Assembly (NCBI RefSeq): GCF_022788655.1
Contig: NZ_CP084956.1
Coordinates: forward strand, 59,235-123,234
Reading direction: 5' to 3'
Source of the DNA: Sulfitobacter indolifex
GTDB taxonomy: Bacteria > Pseudomonadota > Alphaproteobacteria > Rhodobacterales > Rhodobacteraceae
Length of the DNA stretch: 64,000 bases
In this document: in pieces, positions 45,672-53,791 of the stretch
Layout of the letters: each line of letters starts with the position of its first letter
How positions within the stretch are numbered: position 1 is the stretch's first letter
Program-made: the position numbers and the translations under genes
Notes under the pieces: generated by a model
The model's database searches: none
The model's input: only the letters and a program-made list of their open reading frames with translations
Told to the model about the DNA's origin: nothing

Positions 45672-46067
45672 ATGCAACGCAGAGCCGTAAATCCGTGGGA
45701 CTGGTCCTTGAAGCTGGGATACAATCAGGCAGAAGTCATTGAAGGGCCGCGGCGGCAGCTTATTTGTGCTGGCCAGACGGCTGTAGACGGGCAGGGCAAG
45801 CCCCAGCATCCGAACGACATGCGCGCGCAGATTGCTTTGGCGCTGGACAACCTTGAGGCCGTGCTGGCCGGAGCGGATATGTCGCTTGGAGATGTTATCC
45901 GGCTTGGGGTCTATGCCACGGATGTGGACGAGGCGTTGAAGAACTTCGACCTGCTGGGCATGCGTTTCGGGCCGCTAAACTGCGCACCGCCGATGACGCT
46001 TCTGGGGGTGACGCGTTTGGCTCTTCCGGGTTTGCTCTTTGAGATCGAGGCGACAGCGGCGGCCTAG
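45672..46067 (+). CDS. RidA/YjgF-family protein lacking the catalytic arginine
   Basis: 131 residues with the chorismate-mutase-like fold of the Rid family (RQLICAGQTAVDGQGKP, NLEAVLAGADMSLGDVIRLG, ending PGLLFEIEATA). In active RidA the motif PAR-x5-VARL carries the Arg that binds the carboxylate of the imine substrate; here it reads PPMTLLGVTRL, with Met in place of Arg. The protein therefore belongs to a Rid subgroup that is probably not a classical imine deaminase. Divergent from, and probably controlled by, the WYL regulator. Confidence 0.88.
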   Translation: MQRRAVNPWDWSLKLGYNQAEVIEGPRRQLICAGQTAVDGQGKPQHPNDMRAQIALALDNLEAVLAGADMSLGDVIRLGVYATDVDEALKNFDLLGMRFGPLNCAPPMTLLGVTRLALPGLLFEIEATAAA

Positions 46068-46083
46068 GCCCTGTGCGAGAAGA

Positions 46084-46106
46084 GGGTGCGCAGCGGCTGC
46101 GCACCC
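46084..46106 (+). terminator. Strong palindromic hairpin after the RidA-like gene
   Basis: GGGTGCGCAGC (46084-46094) and its exact complement GCTGCGCACCC (46096-46106) are separated by one base. It lies 17 bases after the RidA-like stop and can act as a bidirectional transcription stop, though a T-run is missing. Confidence 0.5.
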
Positions 46107-46459
46107 TTGGGCAACGGCGAAGCGCTGACGGGGAACGGCATTTTTTGTTTTCAGAGTGCTTAAGGCTGCGAAACCGCCCGTTAAACTTTGGCCAAATCGC
46201 CAGAAACAGGGGGGTGAAAAGCGTGCACAACCCGTGCACAAAGCGTGCACTGGCTGAAACGGGGTTTTGGTCACGGAAAATTAATTAATGGGGCGTTCGG
46301 TGGGGGTGAGGTTTTGGCCTGAGCTGCCGTTGATGATACGCGCGGCGAACGGCGGGTGTGAGCCCAAATTGACCAATGCTGCGCTACGCACGAATGTCTG
46401 TTATCAAAAGTAGATAAATTGAAATCGAACCATATTCGTCGGTAGGGACAAGTCTACAA
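46107..46459. repeat. Intergenic region with three 11-bp-spaced CGTGCAC repeats
   Basis: CGTGCAC occurs at 46222-46228, 46233-46239 and 46244-46250, a period of exactly 11 bases, so the sites face the same side of the helix. Each contains the palindrome GTGCAC. A TTAATTAAT stretch follows at 46281-46289. No gene supported; the region may control the ankyrin gene or be a remnant of an iteron-type site. Confidence 0.5.
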
Positions 46460-47014
46460 ATGGCCAGAACAGGTTGGGCAGATTACGGATTTAAGAAGGA
46501 GGATGACCCTTCATACAAAGAACTGTTGGAGGTTGGAGCCTGGCTTGCAGAGGGAGATTTGTCTAACCTCGAATTTGCGTTGGAAGTGGTCGACAGTTTT
46601 CCACACGGCGAGGATAGCTGGCTTAACAGCAGCTGGATTTGTCACGCAGTTGGAAGCGGGTCTGTAGCATCTGTTAAATGGATGATTGAAAAGGGCGTAG
46701 ATCTAAGCCCTAAAAAGACGGGAGGCTTTCCACCGTTGATGGAATGCCTCGACGACTTGGTTCAAAACAGACATCGGATCCTTGAACTACTGATTGAGGC
46801 GGGAGCCGATCTAAATCAACGTGGGATCAACGGTTGGACGCCGCTGCATCTGGCGGCAATGCGGGACGACGAAACGGCGATGCGCATGCTTCTTGAAGCT
46901 GGTTCAGACAGGTCCGTTACGACGCTTTGTGACGACGATGCCAACGCCGAAGACGAGGCGCGGAATCTCGGTCACATCAGATCAGCCGATTTTATTTCAA
47001 ATTTCGAAGTCTGA
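46460..47014 (+). CDS. Ankyrin-repeat protein
   Basis: 184 residues, cytosolic. At least two ankyrin repeats are clear (GSVASVKWMIEKGVDLSPKK and INGWTPLHLAAMRDDETAMR with MLLEAGSD), with weaker ones around them. Such proteins bind other proteins; no enzymatic domain is present. AT-richer than the surrounding genes, suggesting transfer. No operon partner is obvious. Confidence 0.83.
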   Translation: MARTGWADYGFKKEDDPSYKELLEVGAWLAEGDLSNLEFALEVVDSFPHGEDSWLNSSWICHAVGSGSVASVKWMIEKGVDLSPKKTGGFPPLMECLDDLVQNRHRILELLIEAGADLNQRGINGWTPLHLAAMRDDETAMRMLLEAGSDRSVTTLCDDDANAEDEARNLGHIRSADFISNFEV

Positions 47015-47176
47015 CCAATAGCGGCTATTAGCGCACCCGCAGCGAATTCACCCTTCGTCCGCACTGTGTCAGTTCATGCGCTATGCAGCGAAGGGCAGGT
47101 CTTCCCAAATCTGCGATGGTCATAAACTTGAGGAGGGGGCTGGCATTCGAGCTGCATATTGACCTAAATTTCCTGC

Positions 47177-48529
47177 ATGGCTTCGAAGACTACATTGAAT
47201 ACAAAGAACCTTGCGGCGCTCGGCGCTGAGCGGTTGGCCGACCTTCTTCTTGATATCACCAAAGGTAATGCTGACGCAAAGCGGCAGCTGAGGCTGGAGC
47301 TGGCAAGCGAAGCCGGTTCCGGAGATGTCGCTCGGGAGATCCGCAAGCGGCTCAGTAGCATTGCAAGATCACGATCGTTTATTGACTGGCAGGGCCGCAA
47401 TGCTTTCGCGGCTGACTTAGACATGCAGAGACGCGCCATCGTTTCTCAAGTTGGGCCGGTCGATCCAGCAGGGGCGTTTGATCTGATTTGGCGGTTCGTG
47501 GCTCTTGCGAATGGGGTCTATGAACGTTGCGATGACAGTACGGGCAAGGTGCAGTCGATTTTTTACGAAGCCTGTGAAGGCTTGATCGATATGGCCGAGG
47601 TTGCCGCGCCGGACCCGCTTGTCCTGGCAGACCAGTTGCTGGAGGCCTTGGCCGATGATGATTATGGGCATTATCCAACTTTGATATCAGGTCTTGCTTC
47701 AGTCTTGGGTTCAGAAGGATTGCAGCACCTTAAAGCTGGGATCACCACTTCGGGAATTGATCTGTCGAACAACTACGCGCTGCGCATGGCGCTCGAGCAG
47801 ATTGCGGATGTCGAAGGTGATGTAGACGCCTACATTGACCAACAAAGTGATCTGGCACGAAAGGCACCACAGGTTGCTGCTGAAATCGCGCGTCGTCTTC
47901 TTGAAGCGGGGCGGGTTGAGGAAGCATGGGAGGCCATCAATGCGCCCGATGAGAAAGATCGCGGATGGATTCCCTATGACTGGGAAGTGACCCGGATCAG
48001 CGTGATGCGCGCGATGGGGCAGCCCGAGGTGGCGCGGGACTTTATGTGGACGTGTTTTGCACGCAGCCTAAATGCAGACCATCTACGCGCATGGCTCAGC
48101 GGACTACCTGATTTTGAAGACGTCGAAGCAGAGAGCCGAGCCCTTGAACACGCGCTTGGGTTTGAGAGTTTCACGACAGCTCTCCATTTTCTGATGACTT
48201 GGCCCGCGATTGAGCAGGCTGCAGTTCTTATCACAAACCGTGCCGCAGAGATTGATGGAAATCACTATGAGCTTTTGGGACCGGTGTCCGACGCCCTTGA
48301 GGATCGCCATCCACTGGCCGCCACACTTTTGAAACGCGGCTTGATCGATTTTGCGTTGCAAAATTCACGGGTCAAACGGTATCGCCATGCTGCGCGTCAC
48401 TTGCGTGAGTGCAAGAACCTAGCCGCGAGAGTTGACGACTTCGCACAATTTGATACGCATGAGGCTTATCTTGATGGCTTGAAACAGTCTCATGGAAAGA
48501 AGACCTCATTTTGGGGGGCGGTTGCTTAG
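47177..48529 (+). CDS. DUF6880-type helical-repeat protein
   Basis: 450 residues, almost entirely alpha-helical, with TPR/HEAT-like repeats (IARRLLEAGRVEEAWEAINA, HPLAATLLKRGLIDFALQNS) and the N-terminal motif AALGAERLADLLLDITKGNA typical of DUF6880. Function unknown. It lies between the ankyrin gene and an IS66 remnant; both neighbours are accessory DNA. Confidence 0.75.
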   Translation: MASKTTLNTKNLAALGAERLADLLLDITKGNADAKRQLRLELASEAGSGDVAREIRKRLSSIARSRSFIDWQGRNAFAADLDMQRRAIVSQVGPVDPAGAFDLIWRFVALANGVYERCDDSTGKVQSIFYEACEGLIDMAEVAAPDPLVLADQLLEALADDDYGHYPTLISGLASVLGSEGLQHLKAGITTSGIDLSNNYALRMALEQIADVEGDVDAYIDQQSDLARKAPQVAAEIARRLLEAGRVEEAWEAINAPDEKDRGWIPYDWEVTRISVMRAMGQPEVARDFMWTCFARSLNADHLRAWLSGLPDFEDVEAESRALEHALGFESFTTALHFLMTWPAIEQAAVLITNRAAEIDGNHYELLGPVSDALEDRHPLAATLLKRGLIDFALQNSRVKRYRHAARHLRECKNLAARVDDFAQFDTHEAYLDGLKQSHGKKTSFWGAVA

Positions 48530-48648
48530 TGTTCAGCTCACGGTGAGGGTAAGAGGACCCGTGTTCATTCTTTGTTCTTTTTCGCATAATGAAGTTTATG
48601 TTAAATGTATTGACATGACTGACCTACTTAGCTGCAGTCAATCAGTCG

Positions 48649-50158
48649 GTAAGCGGTGCGCCGTTCACACGGATTTGGCGTAGTTCCACGGCAGCAACTC
48701 TTTGATGTCCGTCTGTTTGTGCCCACCTGCGATGGCCGTCAGGATACCAGACAAATAGCCATGCGGTTCGATCCCGTTGAGTTTACAGGTCTCGATCAGG
48801 GACGCGATGACGGCCCAGTTTTGTGCGCCTGCATCATGTCCTGCGAAGAGCGCGTTTTTACGGTTCAGAGCGATGGGGCGTATGGTGCGCTCCACAGGGT
48901 TGTTGTCGAGTTCGATGCGGCCATCGTCGAGGAACAGGCACAGGCCGTCCCAGTATTTGGCGATATATTTCAGGGCTTCTCCGGTCGGCGATTTGGCCGA
49001 GACGCGGGCGCGGCTTTGGGCGAGCCAAATACCGAAGGCTTCGACAATGGGTTTTGAGTGTTCCTGCCGTACAGCGCATCGTTGGTCGGCGCTCAGGCCG
49101 CGCAGGTCTTTTTCGATGCGATAGAGCGCTTGGATTTGAGCCAAGCCTTCCTGCGCGATCGGGGCTGCGCCGGACTGGGTGACATCGTGCAATTTACGCC
49201 GCGCGTGCGCCCAGCAATAGGCCAGTGTCACATCCTGAGCGGGCCGTTTGAGCAAGCGGTTATAGCCAGCATAGCCGTCCACCTGCAGGGTGCCGCTGAA
49301 GCCTTTCAAGATGTTGTCTGCATACTGGCCGGAACGACCGGGCGCATAGGTAAACGCCACACCGGGTGGGTCCTCACCGCTCCATGGCCTGTCATCACGG
49401 GCAAGGGCCCAAAAGTATCCGGTTTTTGTCTTTTTCCGTCCCGGGGCCAGAACCGGCGCGGGCGTTTCATCCATGAAGAGTTTGGTGGAATGCTTCAGGT
49501 CGGCCATCAGGGCATCGTAGACTGGGGTTAACTCGAACGCCGATTTCCCGACCCACGCTGCCAAGGTCGAACGATCCAGATCGATCCCCTGGCGGCTGTA
49601 GATCTGGGCTTGTCGATAAAGGGGCAAGTGATCCGCATATTTGGACACGATCACATGGGCCAAGGTGGCCTCGGTTGGCATACCGCCCGCGATGATGTGG
49701 GCGGATGCTGAAGCCTGCGTGATGCCCTCCTCACAAGAGCGACAGGCATATTTGGGACGGCGGGTGACAATCACCCGGAACTGGGCCGGGACGATGTCCA
49801 GCCGTTCGCTGACATCCTCGCCTATGACATGACGCTCAGTGCCACATCCGCAGGCGCGCTCGGGCTCAATGACCACCTCAACCCGTTCCAGGTGCTTGGG
49901 CAGTGACCCCCGGTTGATTTGGCGCGGTTTTTCTGGCCGGACCGCTGCTGTGCGTTCGTCTGCATCAATCTCGGCTTCCACCTGCGCGATGGCGGTCTCG
50001 ATATCTTCGAGTTCCAGCTCATACTGGGCCGGGTCAATCTTCTCGGATTTGGTCCCAAAGAGCGCCTTTTTGAAGGAGGCGACCAAGGCCTCAAGCCGCG
50101 CATTCTGATCCTGTTGCGCACGGATGATCGCCTTCAGCTCGGCAACATCGTCAGGTAA
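48649..50158 (-). mobile_element. IS66-family remnant cut by IS21 copy 2
   Basis: The left end begins GTAAGCGGTGCGCCGTTCAC, the usual IS66 terminal repeat type. The element contains nearly all of tnpC, but the region that should carry tnpA and tnpB and the other end is absent: the sequence stops at the IS21 end at 50159. Confidence 0.85.
48665..50158 (-). pseudogene. tnpC: IS66 transposase TnpC, 5' end removed
   Basis: The frame is open from the IS21 junction (LPDDVAELKAIIRAQQDQNA) through the zinc-finger region CGCGTERHVIGEDVSERLDI, the transposase core with FMDETPAPVLAPG, VDGYAGYNRLLK and ELDNNPVERTIRPIALNRKN, and the C-terminal ELLPWNYA. Only the first residues and the start are missing; an internal start at 50086 would give 473 residues. 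Presumably inactive without TnpA/TnpB. Confidence 0.9.
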
Positions 50159-50262
50159 TGTTGGTTTTCATTGAGAACTGACCCGGTAGCCCCATAAATT
50201 TTCACTGAGAATTGACCCATGTGAACACATTGCCCTGACGATTCTGATCAGGGAGATATGGA

Positions 50263-51801
50263 GTGATCGACATGGGATTTTTGAGTGTCATACGACGTTG
50301 GGCATTACGTGACAAAATGCCAATTCGCGAGATTTCACGGCGCACTGGGCTGTCTCGTAATACCATCAGGAAGTACCTGCGCGAGGGTGCCAGTGAGCCG
50401 AAGTTCAAAACGCCTGCGCGTCCGAGCAAGCTTGATCCTTATGCGGATCGTTTGTCGGCCTGGCTTTTGGCTCAGACGCGTAAGTCTCGCAAGGAACGAC
50501 GGACTTTGAAGCAGATGCACGCTGATCTGGTGAAGCTGGGTTACGATGGCTCTTATGCGCGGGTCGCCGCTTTTGCGCGGAGTTGGCGCGCGGATCGACA
50601 TCGTGTGGAACAGACGGCGGGGCGCGGCACTTATGTGCCCTTGGTGTTCCAGCCTGGCGAAGCCTTCCAGTTTGATTGGAGCGAAGACTGGGCCAATGTT
50701 GGTGGCGAGCGGGTCAAGCTGCAAGTGGCCCATATCAAGCTGTCGCACAGCCGCGCATTCTTGGTGCGTGCCTATCCCCTGCAAACGCACGAGATGTTGT
50801 TTGACGCTCACTGGCACGCATTTCGCGTCTTCGGCGGCGTACCGGGACGCGGAATCTATGACAATATGAAGACGGCGGTAGATCGGGTCGGCAAAGGCAA
50901 GCAACGCGATATCAACGCCCGTTTCAACGCGATGGCCAGCCATTACGTCTTTGAGCCGGAGTTTTGCAATCCGGCCGCCGGTTGGGAGAAAGGCCAGGTT
51001 GAGAAGAATGTTCAAGATGCGCGCAATCGCATGTGGCAAGTTATGCCGGTGTTCAAGGATATGGATGAGTTGAACCATTGGCTGGAGGATCGTTGTATCG
51101 CCCTGTGGGCTGAGACCCCGCACCGGGATCTACCCGGCACTATTACCGATGCTTGGGAAGCGGAGAAGTCCCTGTTGATGGCATTGCCGCCAGCATTTGA
51201 TGGATTTGTCGAGCACAGCAAGCGCGTATCGCCAACATGCCTGATCACCTTCGAGCGCAATCGTTACAGCGTACCGGCCAGTTTTGCCAATCAGCGTGTT
51301 AGCTTGCATGTTTACCCAGAGCGGCTGGTCATAGTGGCAGAAGGTCAAACGGTCTGTTCCCACGAGCGCATCATAGATCGATCACACCGTAAGCCCGGTC
51401 GCGTTATCTATGACTGGCGTCATTACCTCGCTGTAATCCAACGCAAACCTGGAGCGTTGCGCAACGGCGCGCCCTTTGCTGAGATGCCAGATGCCTTCCG
51501 CCAACTGCAAAGCCACATGCTTCGCAAAGAAGGCGGAGATCGCGAGATGGTCGATATCCTGTCATTGGTTCTGCACCACGACGAGGATGCAGTTCTGGCT
51601 GCTGTGGAACTGGCCCTAGAAGCAGGCGTACCCACCAAGACGCACATCCTGAATCTGCTGCACCGGTTAGTTGATGGAAAGCAGGGTAATCTGCCCGAGA
51701 TCGATCCACCCGATGCGCTGTCGCTTGAGACGGCACCAGAAGCAAACGTGGATCGCTACGATGATCTGAGGCAGGATGGGGAGAAGCGCCATGCGTCATG
51801 A
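50263..51801 (+). CDS. istA: IstA-type transposase, IS21 copy 2
   Basis: 512 residues, identical to copy 1: N-terminal HTH and DDE core beginning [15 protein letters not shown] start with AGGGAG seven bases upstream. Intact. Confidence 0.96.
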   Translation: MIDMGFLSVIRRWALRDKMPIREISRRTGLSRNTIRKYLREGASEPKFKTPARPSKLDPYADRLSAWLLAQTRKSRKERRTLKQMHADLVKLGYDGSYARVAAFARSWRADRHRVEQTAGRGTYVPLVFQPGEAFQFDWSEDWANVGGERVKLQVAHIKLSHSRAFLVRAYPLQTHEMLFDAHWHAFRVFGGVPGRGIYDNMKTAVDRVGKGKQRDINARFNAMASHYVFEPEFCNPAAGWEKGQVEKNVQDARNRMWQVMPVFKDMDELNHWLEDRCIALWAETPHRDLPGTITDAWEAEKSLLMALPPAFDGFVEHSKRVSPTCLITFERNRYSVPASFANQRVSLHVYPERLVIVAEGQTVCSHERIIDRSHRKPGRVIYDWRHYLAVIQRKPGALRNGAPFAEMPDAFRQLQSHMLRKEGGDREMVDILSLVLHHDEDAVLAAVELALEAGVPTKTHILNLLHRLVDGKQGNLPEIDPPDALSLETAPEANVDRYDDLRQDGEKRHAS

Positions 51802-52582
51802 CCCTGCAGGAGCTTCGATTGTGATCATGCTGCGCAGCCTCAAGCTCTATGGCATGGCAAATGCAGTGGAAGACCTGGTCGCCCAAGGCGCGCCTGCGTT
51901 CGAAGCTGCAATACCCATGCTATCTCAATTGCTCAAAGCTGAGATCGCTGAACGGGAAGTCCGTTCTATCGCCTACCAGACAAAGGTCGCGCGGTTCCCC
52001 TCCTACAAAGACCTCGCTGGCTTCGACTTCCTGTCCAGCGATATCAACGAGGCCACTGTACGACAGCTGCATCGCGGGGCGTTCCTGGACAACGCTGAGA
52101 ATGTCGTGCTGATCGGTGGACCAGGAACCGGCAAAAGCCATGTCGCAACGGCCATCGGCGTACAGGCCATTGAGCATCACAAGCGCAAGGTGCGCTTCTA
52201 CTCAACCGTGGAATTGGTCAATGCGCTCGAGCAAGAAAAGGCGCTCGGCAAGGCCGGGAAGCTGGCCGAAATGATGACCAAGATCGATCTCGTGATCCTG
52301 GACGAGCTTGGATACCTGCCGTTCAGCGCATCAGGTGGCGCGCTGTTGTTCCACCTGCTGAGCAAACTCTATGAGCGCACCAGCGTCATCATCACAACCA
52401 ATCTCAGCTTCTCCGAATGGGCGCAGGTCTTTGGCGATGCCAAGATGACAACAGCATTGCTCGATCGCCTCACCCACCGGTGTCACATCCTCGAAACCGG
52501 CAACGACAGCTACCGCTTTAAGGCCAGCTCAGAAGCTGCAAAGAAAACACGAAAGGAGACGCAGCCATTGACCAAATCATGA
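51791..52582 (+). CDS. istB: IstB-type ATPase, IS21 copy 2
   Basis: 263 residues, identical to copy 1, Walker [13 protein letters not shown] and Walker [13 protein letters not shown]. Overlaps istA by 11 bases. Confidence 0.96.
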   Translation: MRHDPAGASIVIMLRSLKLYGMANAVEDLVAQGAPAFEAAIPMLSQLLKAEIAEREVRSIAYQTKVARFPSYKDLAGFDFLSSDINEATVRQLHRGAFLDNAENVVLIGGPGTGKSHVATAIGVQAIEHHKRKVRFYSTVELVNALEQEKALGKAGKLAEMMTKIDLVILDELGYLPFSASGGALLFHLLSKLYERTSVIITTNLSFSEWAQVFGDAKMTTALLDRLTHRCHILETGNDSYRFKASSEAAKKTRKETQPLTKS

Positions 52583-52654
52583 CCGCTGATAAACAATAAA
52601 GGGTGGGTCAAATCTCGGTGAAAATACCGGGTCAGTTCTCAATGAAAACCAACA

Positions 52655-53535
52655 CACCCGTCTGGCTTTGCTGCGATCAGCCGCGCCCCCAAAGCGCCAA
52701 AGGCTTGGAGCATGACGCCATGGGCATGGACAGTTTCTTTGCGCAAATCGCCCGCTGTTGTCGCACCTCGCATCAATTTTTGCCAGTCTGGGATCACTTC
52801 AGAGACTTGATCCCAATAGGCGATCACAGTGCTTTCGGTGTCTTCACCAAACCGGTCCGCTTCTTGCCCAGCCAGCCATTTGTTGGCTTGATTCAGACTG
52901 GACAAGGTGAAGAGCTTTTTGGCTCGGTTTGAGAGCGACGTTTTTTCTAACTCAATGAATTCCTGAAAAAACGGGATTTCCTCCAGCACTCGCGTGCTCA
53001 AACGTGCTAATGGGTTCCTGCGGTCATAAAGGACATTCAGCGACCCAGATGGGCGCACTGCATTTTTGTTTAGGTCTGCGAACATTTGCTGGCAGCGCCC
53101 CAACCCTTCATCCACAAAGAGAACAACTGAAATCGTTTCGTTTTCTAGCTTGGGTCGTGTTTTTAGAGCCTCTTCAATTGCTGCTCGACGATGTTGTCCG
53201 TCATTCAAGATGATGCTCGCAGTCATCGATAGCCTGAGTTCGCCGACATTGCGAAACTGAAGGCTGTCGTTGGCAGAGGAAAACTCAAGATCACCGTCCA
53301 CAGATGCGCAAAGCGACGAAAGGGTATATTCTTCGAAGTTTTCGGACAGATAGGATGCAATCTGGGGAACGCGGACATTTGACAAAACGCGTTGAGCGCG
53401 CAGGTCTGCGGGCAGTTCCTGGCTATCGAATTCGAAAATCTTTGGGACCATCTTAAGTGGCACCATGATCACATAATATTCGGTTCCAGCCTGCACGCCG
53501 CGTATTGCTGCGAAATTGTAGAAATTACCGCTCAT
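52655..53535 (-). pseudogene. dndB: DndB, phosphorothioation regulator, 3' end truncated by IS21
   Basis: DndB is the regulatory protein of dnd clusters, which put sulphur into the DNA backbone. 294 native residues remain from MSGNFYNFAAIRG (GGGGGG ribosome site before the ATG), with ELPADLRAQRVLSNVRVPQI, the DGQHR motif ILNDGQHRRAAIEEALK, QQMFADLNKNAVRPS and SNRAKKLFTLSSLNQANKWL, all characteristic. At 52655 the IS21 end replaces the C-terminal part (about 60-70 residues) and adds five foreign codons before a stop at 52639. The dndCDE genes expected downstream are absent; they were probably lost when IS21 recombined. The upstream part of the frame (to 53586) lacks a better start. Confidence 0.88.
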
Positions 53536-53555
53536 GAGACCCCCCTGATTAAGAT

Positions 53556-53584
53556 GGAAGTCTATGGAAGTCGTCTGGGAAGTC
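53556..53584 (-). promoter_or_regulatory. Triple GGAAGTC repeat upstream of dndB
   Basis: GGAAGTC occurs at 53556-53562, 53566-53572 and 53578-53584, spaced 10 and 12 bases, that is about one helical turn. It ends 20 bases before the dndB start, so it is a candidate operator; DndB-type proteins repress their own operon in other bacteria. Not tested. Confidence 0.4.
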
Positions 53585-53710
53585 AACAGCGATCGGAGCG
53601 GATTGCCTTAGAGATGTGACACGTGGACACGAATCCTCGATGGGATAATTCATATAGCCGATAGACACGAGCAATTTCGAAGCTGTGCTCAGTGTTACCC
53701 TTATAGAAGA

Positions 53711-53791
53711 GCCAGAGAAAGGGAAGCCCGATTGCCGGGCTTGAAAGGATTGAGAGAGTCTCATCCGGGCCCGTCCAAAAGGACGAAACCC
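53711..53791 (+). promoter_or_regulatory. Conserved hairpin leader of ParB-like gene, copy 2
   Basis: Stem AAGCCCG (53724-53730) / CGGGCTT (53736-53742), loop ATTGC, then GAAAGGAT and a GAGAGAG run, as before copy 1 (loop GGTGC). Stem conservation with loop variation points to a selected hairpin. Confidence 0.5.

Larger units (their letters stand above)
50159..52654 (+). mobile_element. IS21-family insertion sequence, copy 2 (2496 bp)
   Basis: Same ends, length and proteins as copy 1 but in the opposite orientation. It is flanked by AGGTAA (within IS66 tnpC) on the left and CACCCG (within dndB) on the right, so no target duplication is visible and it marks a deletion or recombination junction between formerly separate sequences. 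Confidence 0.95.

Noticed and set aside
46222..46250. CRISPR-like array
   Set aside because: Three seven-base repeats with four-base spacers are far too short for a CRISPR array; a protein-binding array fits better.
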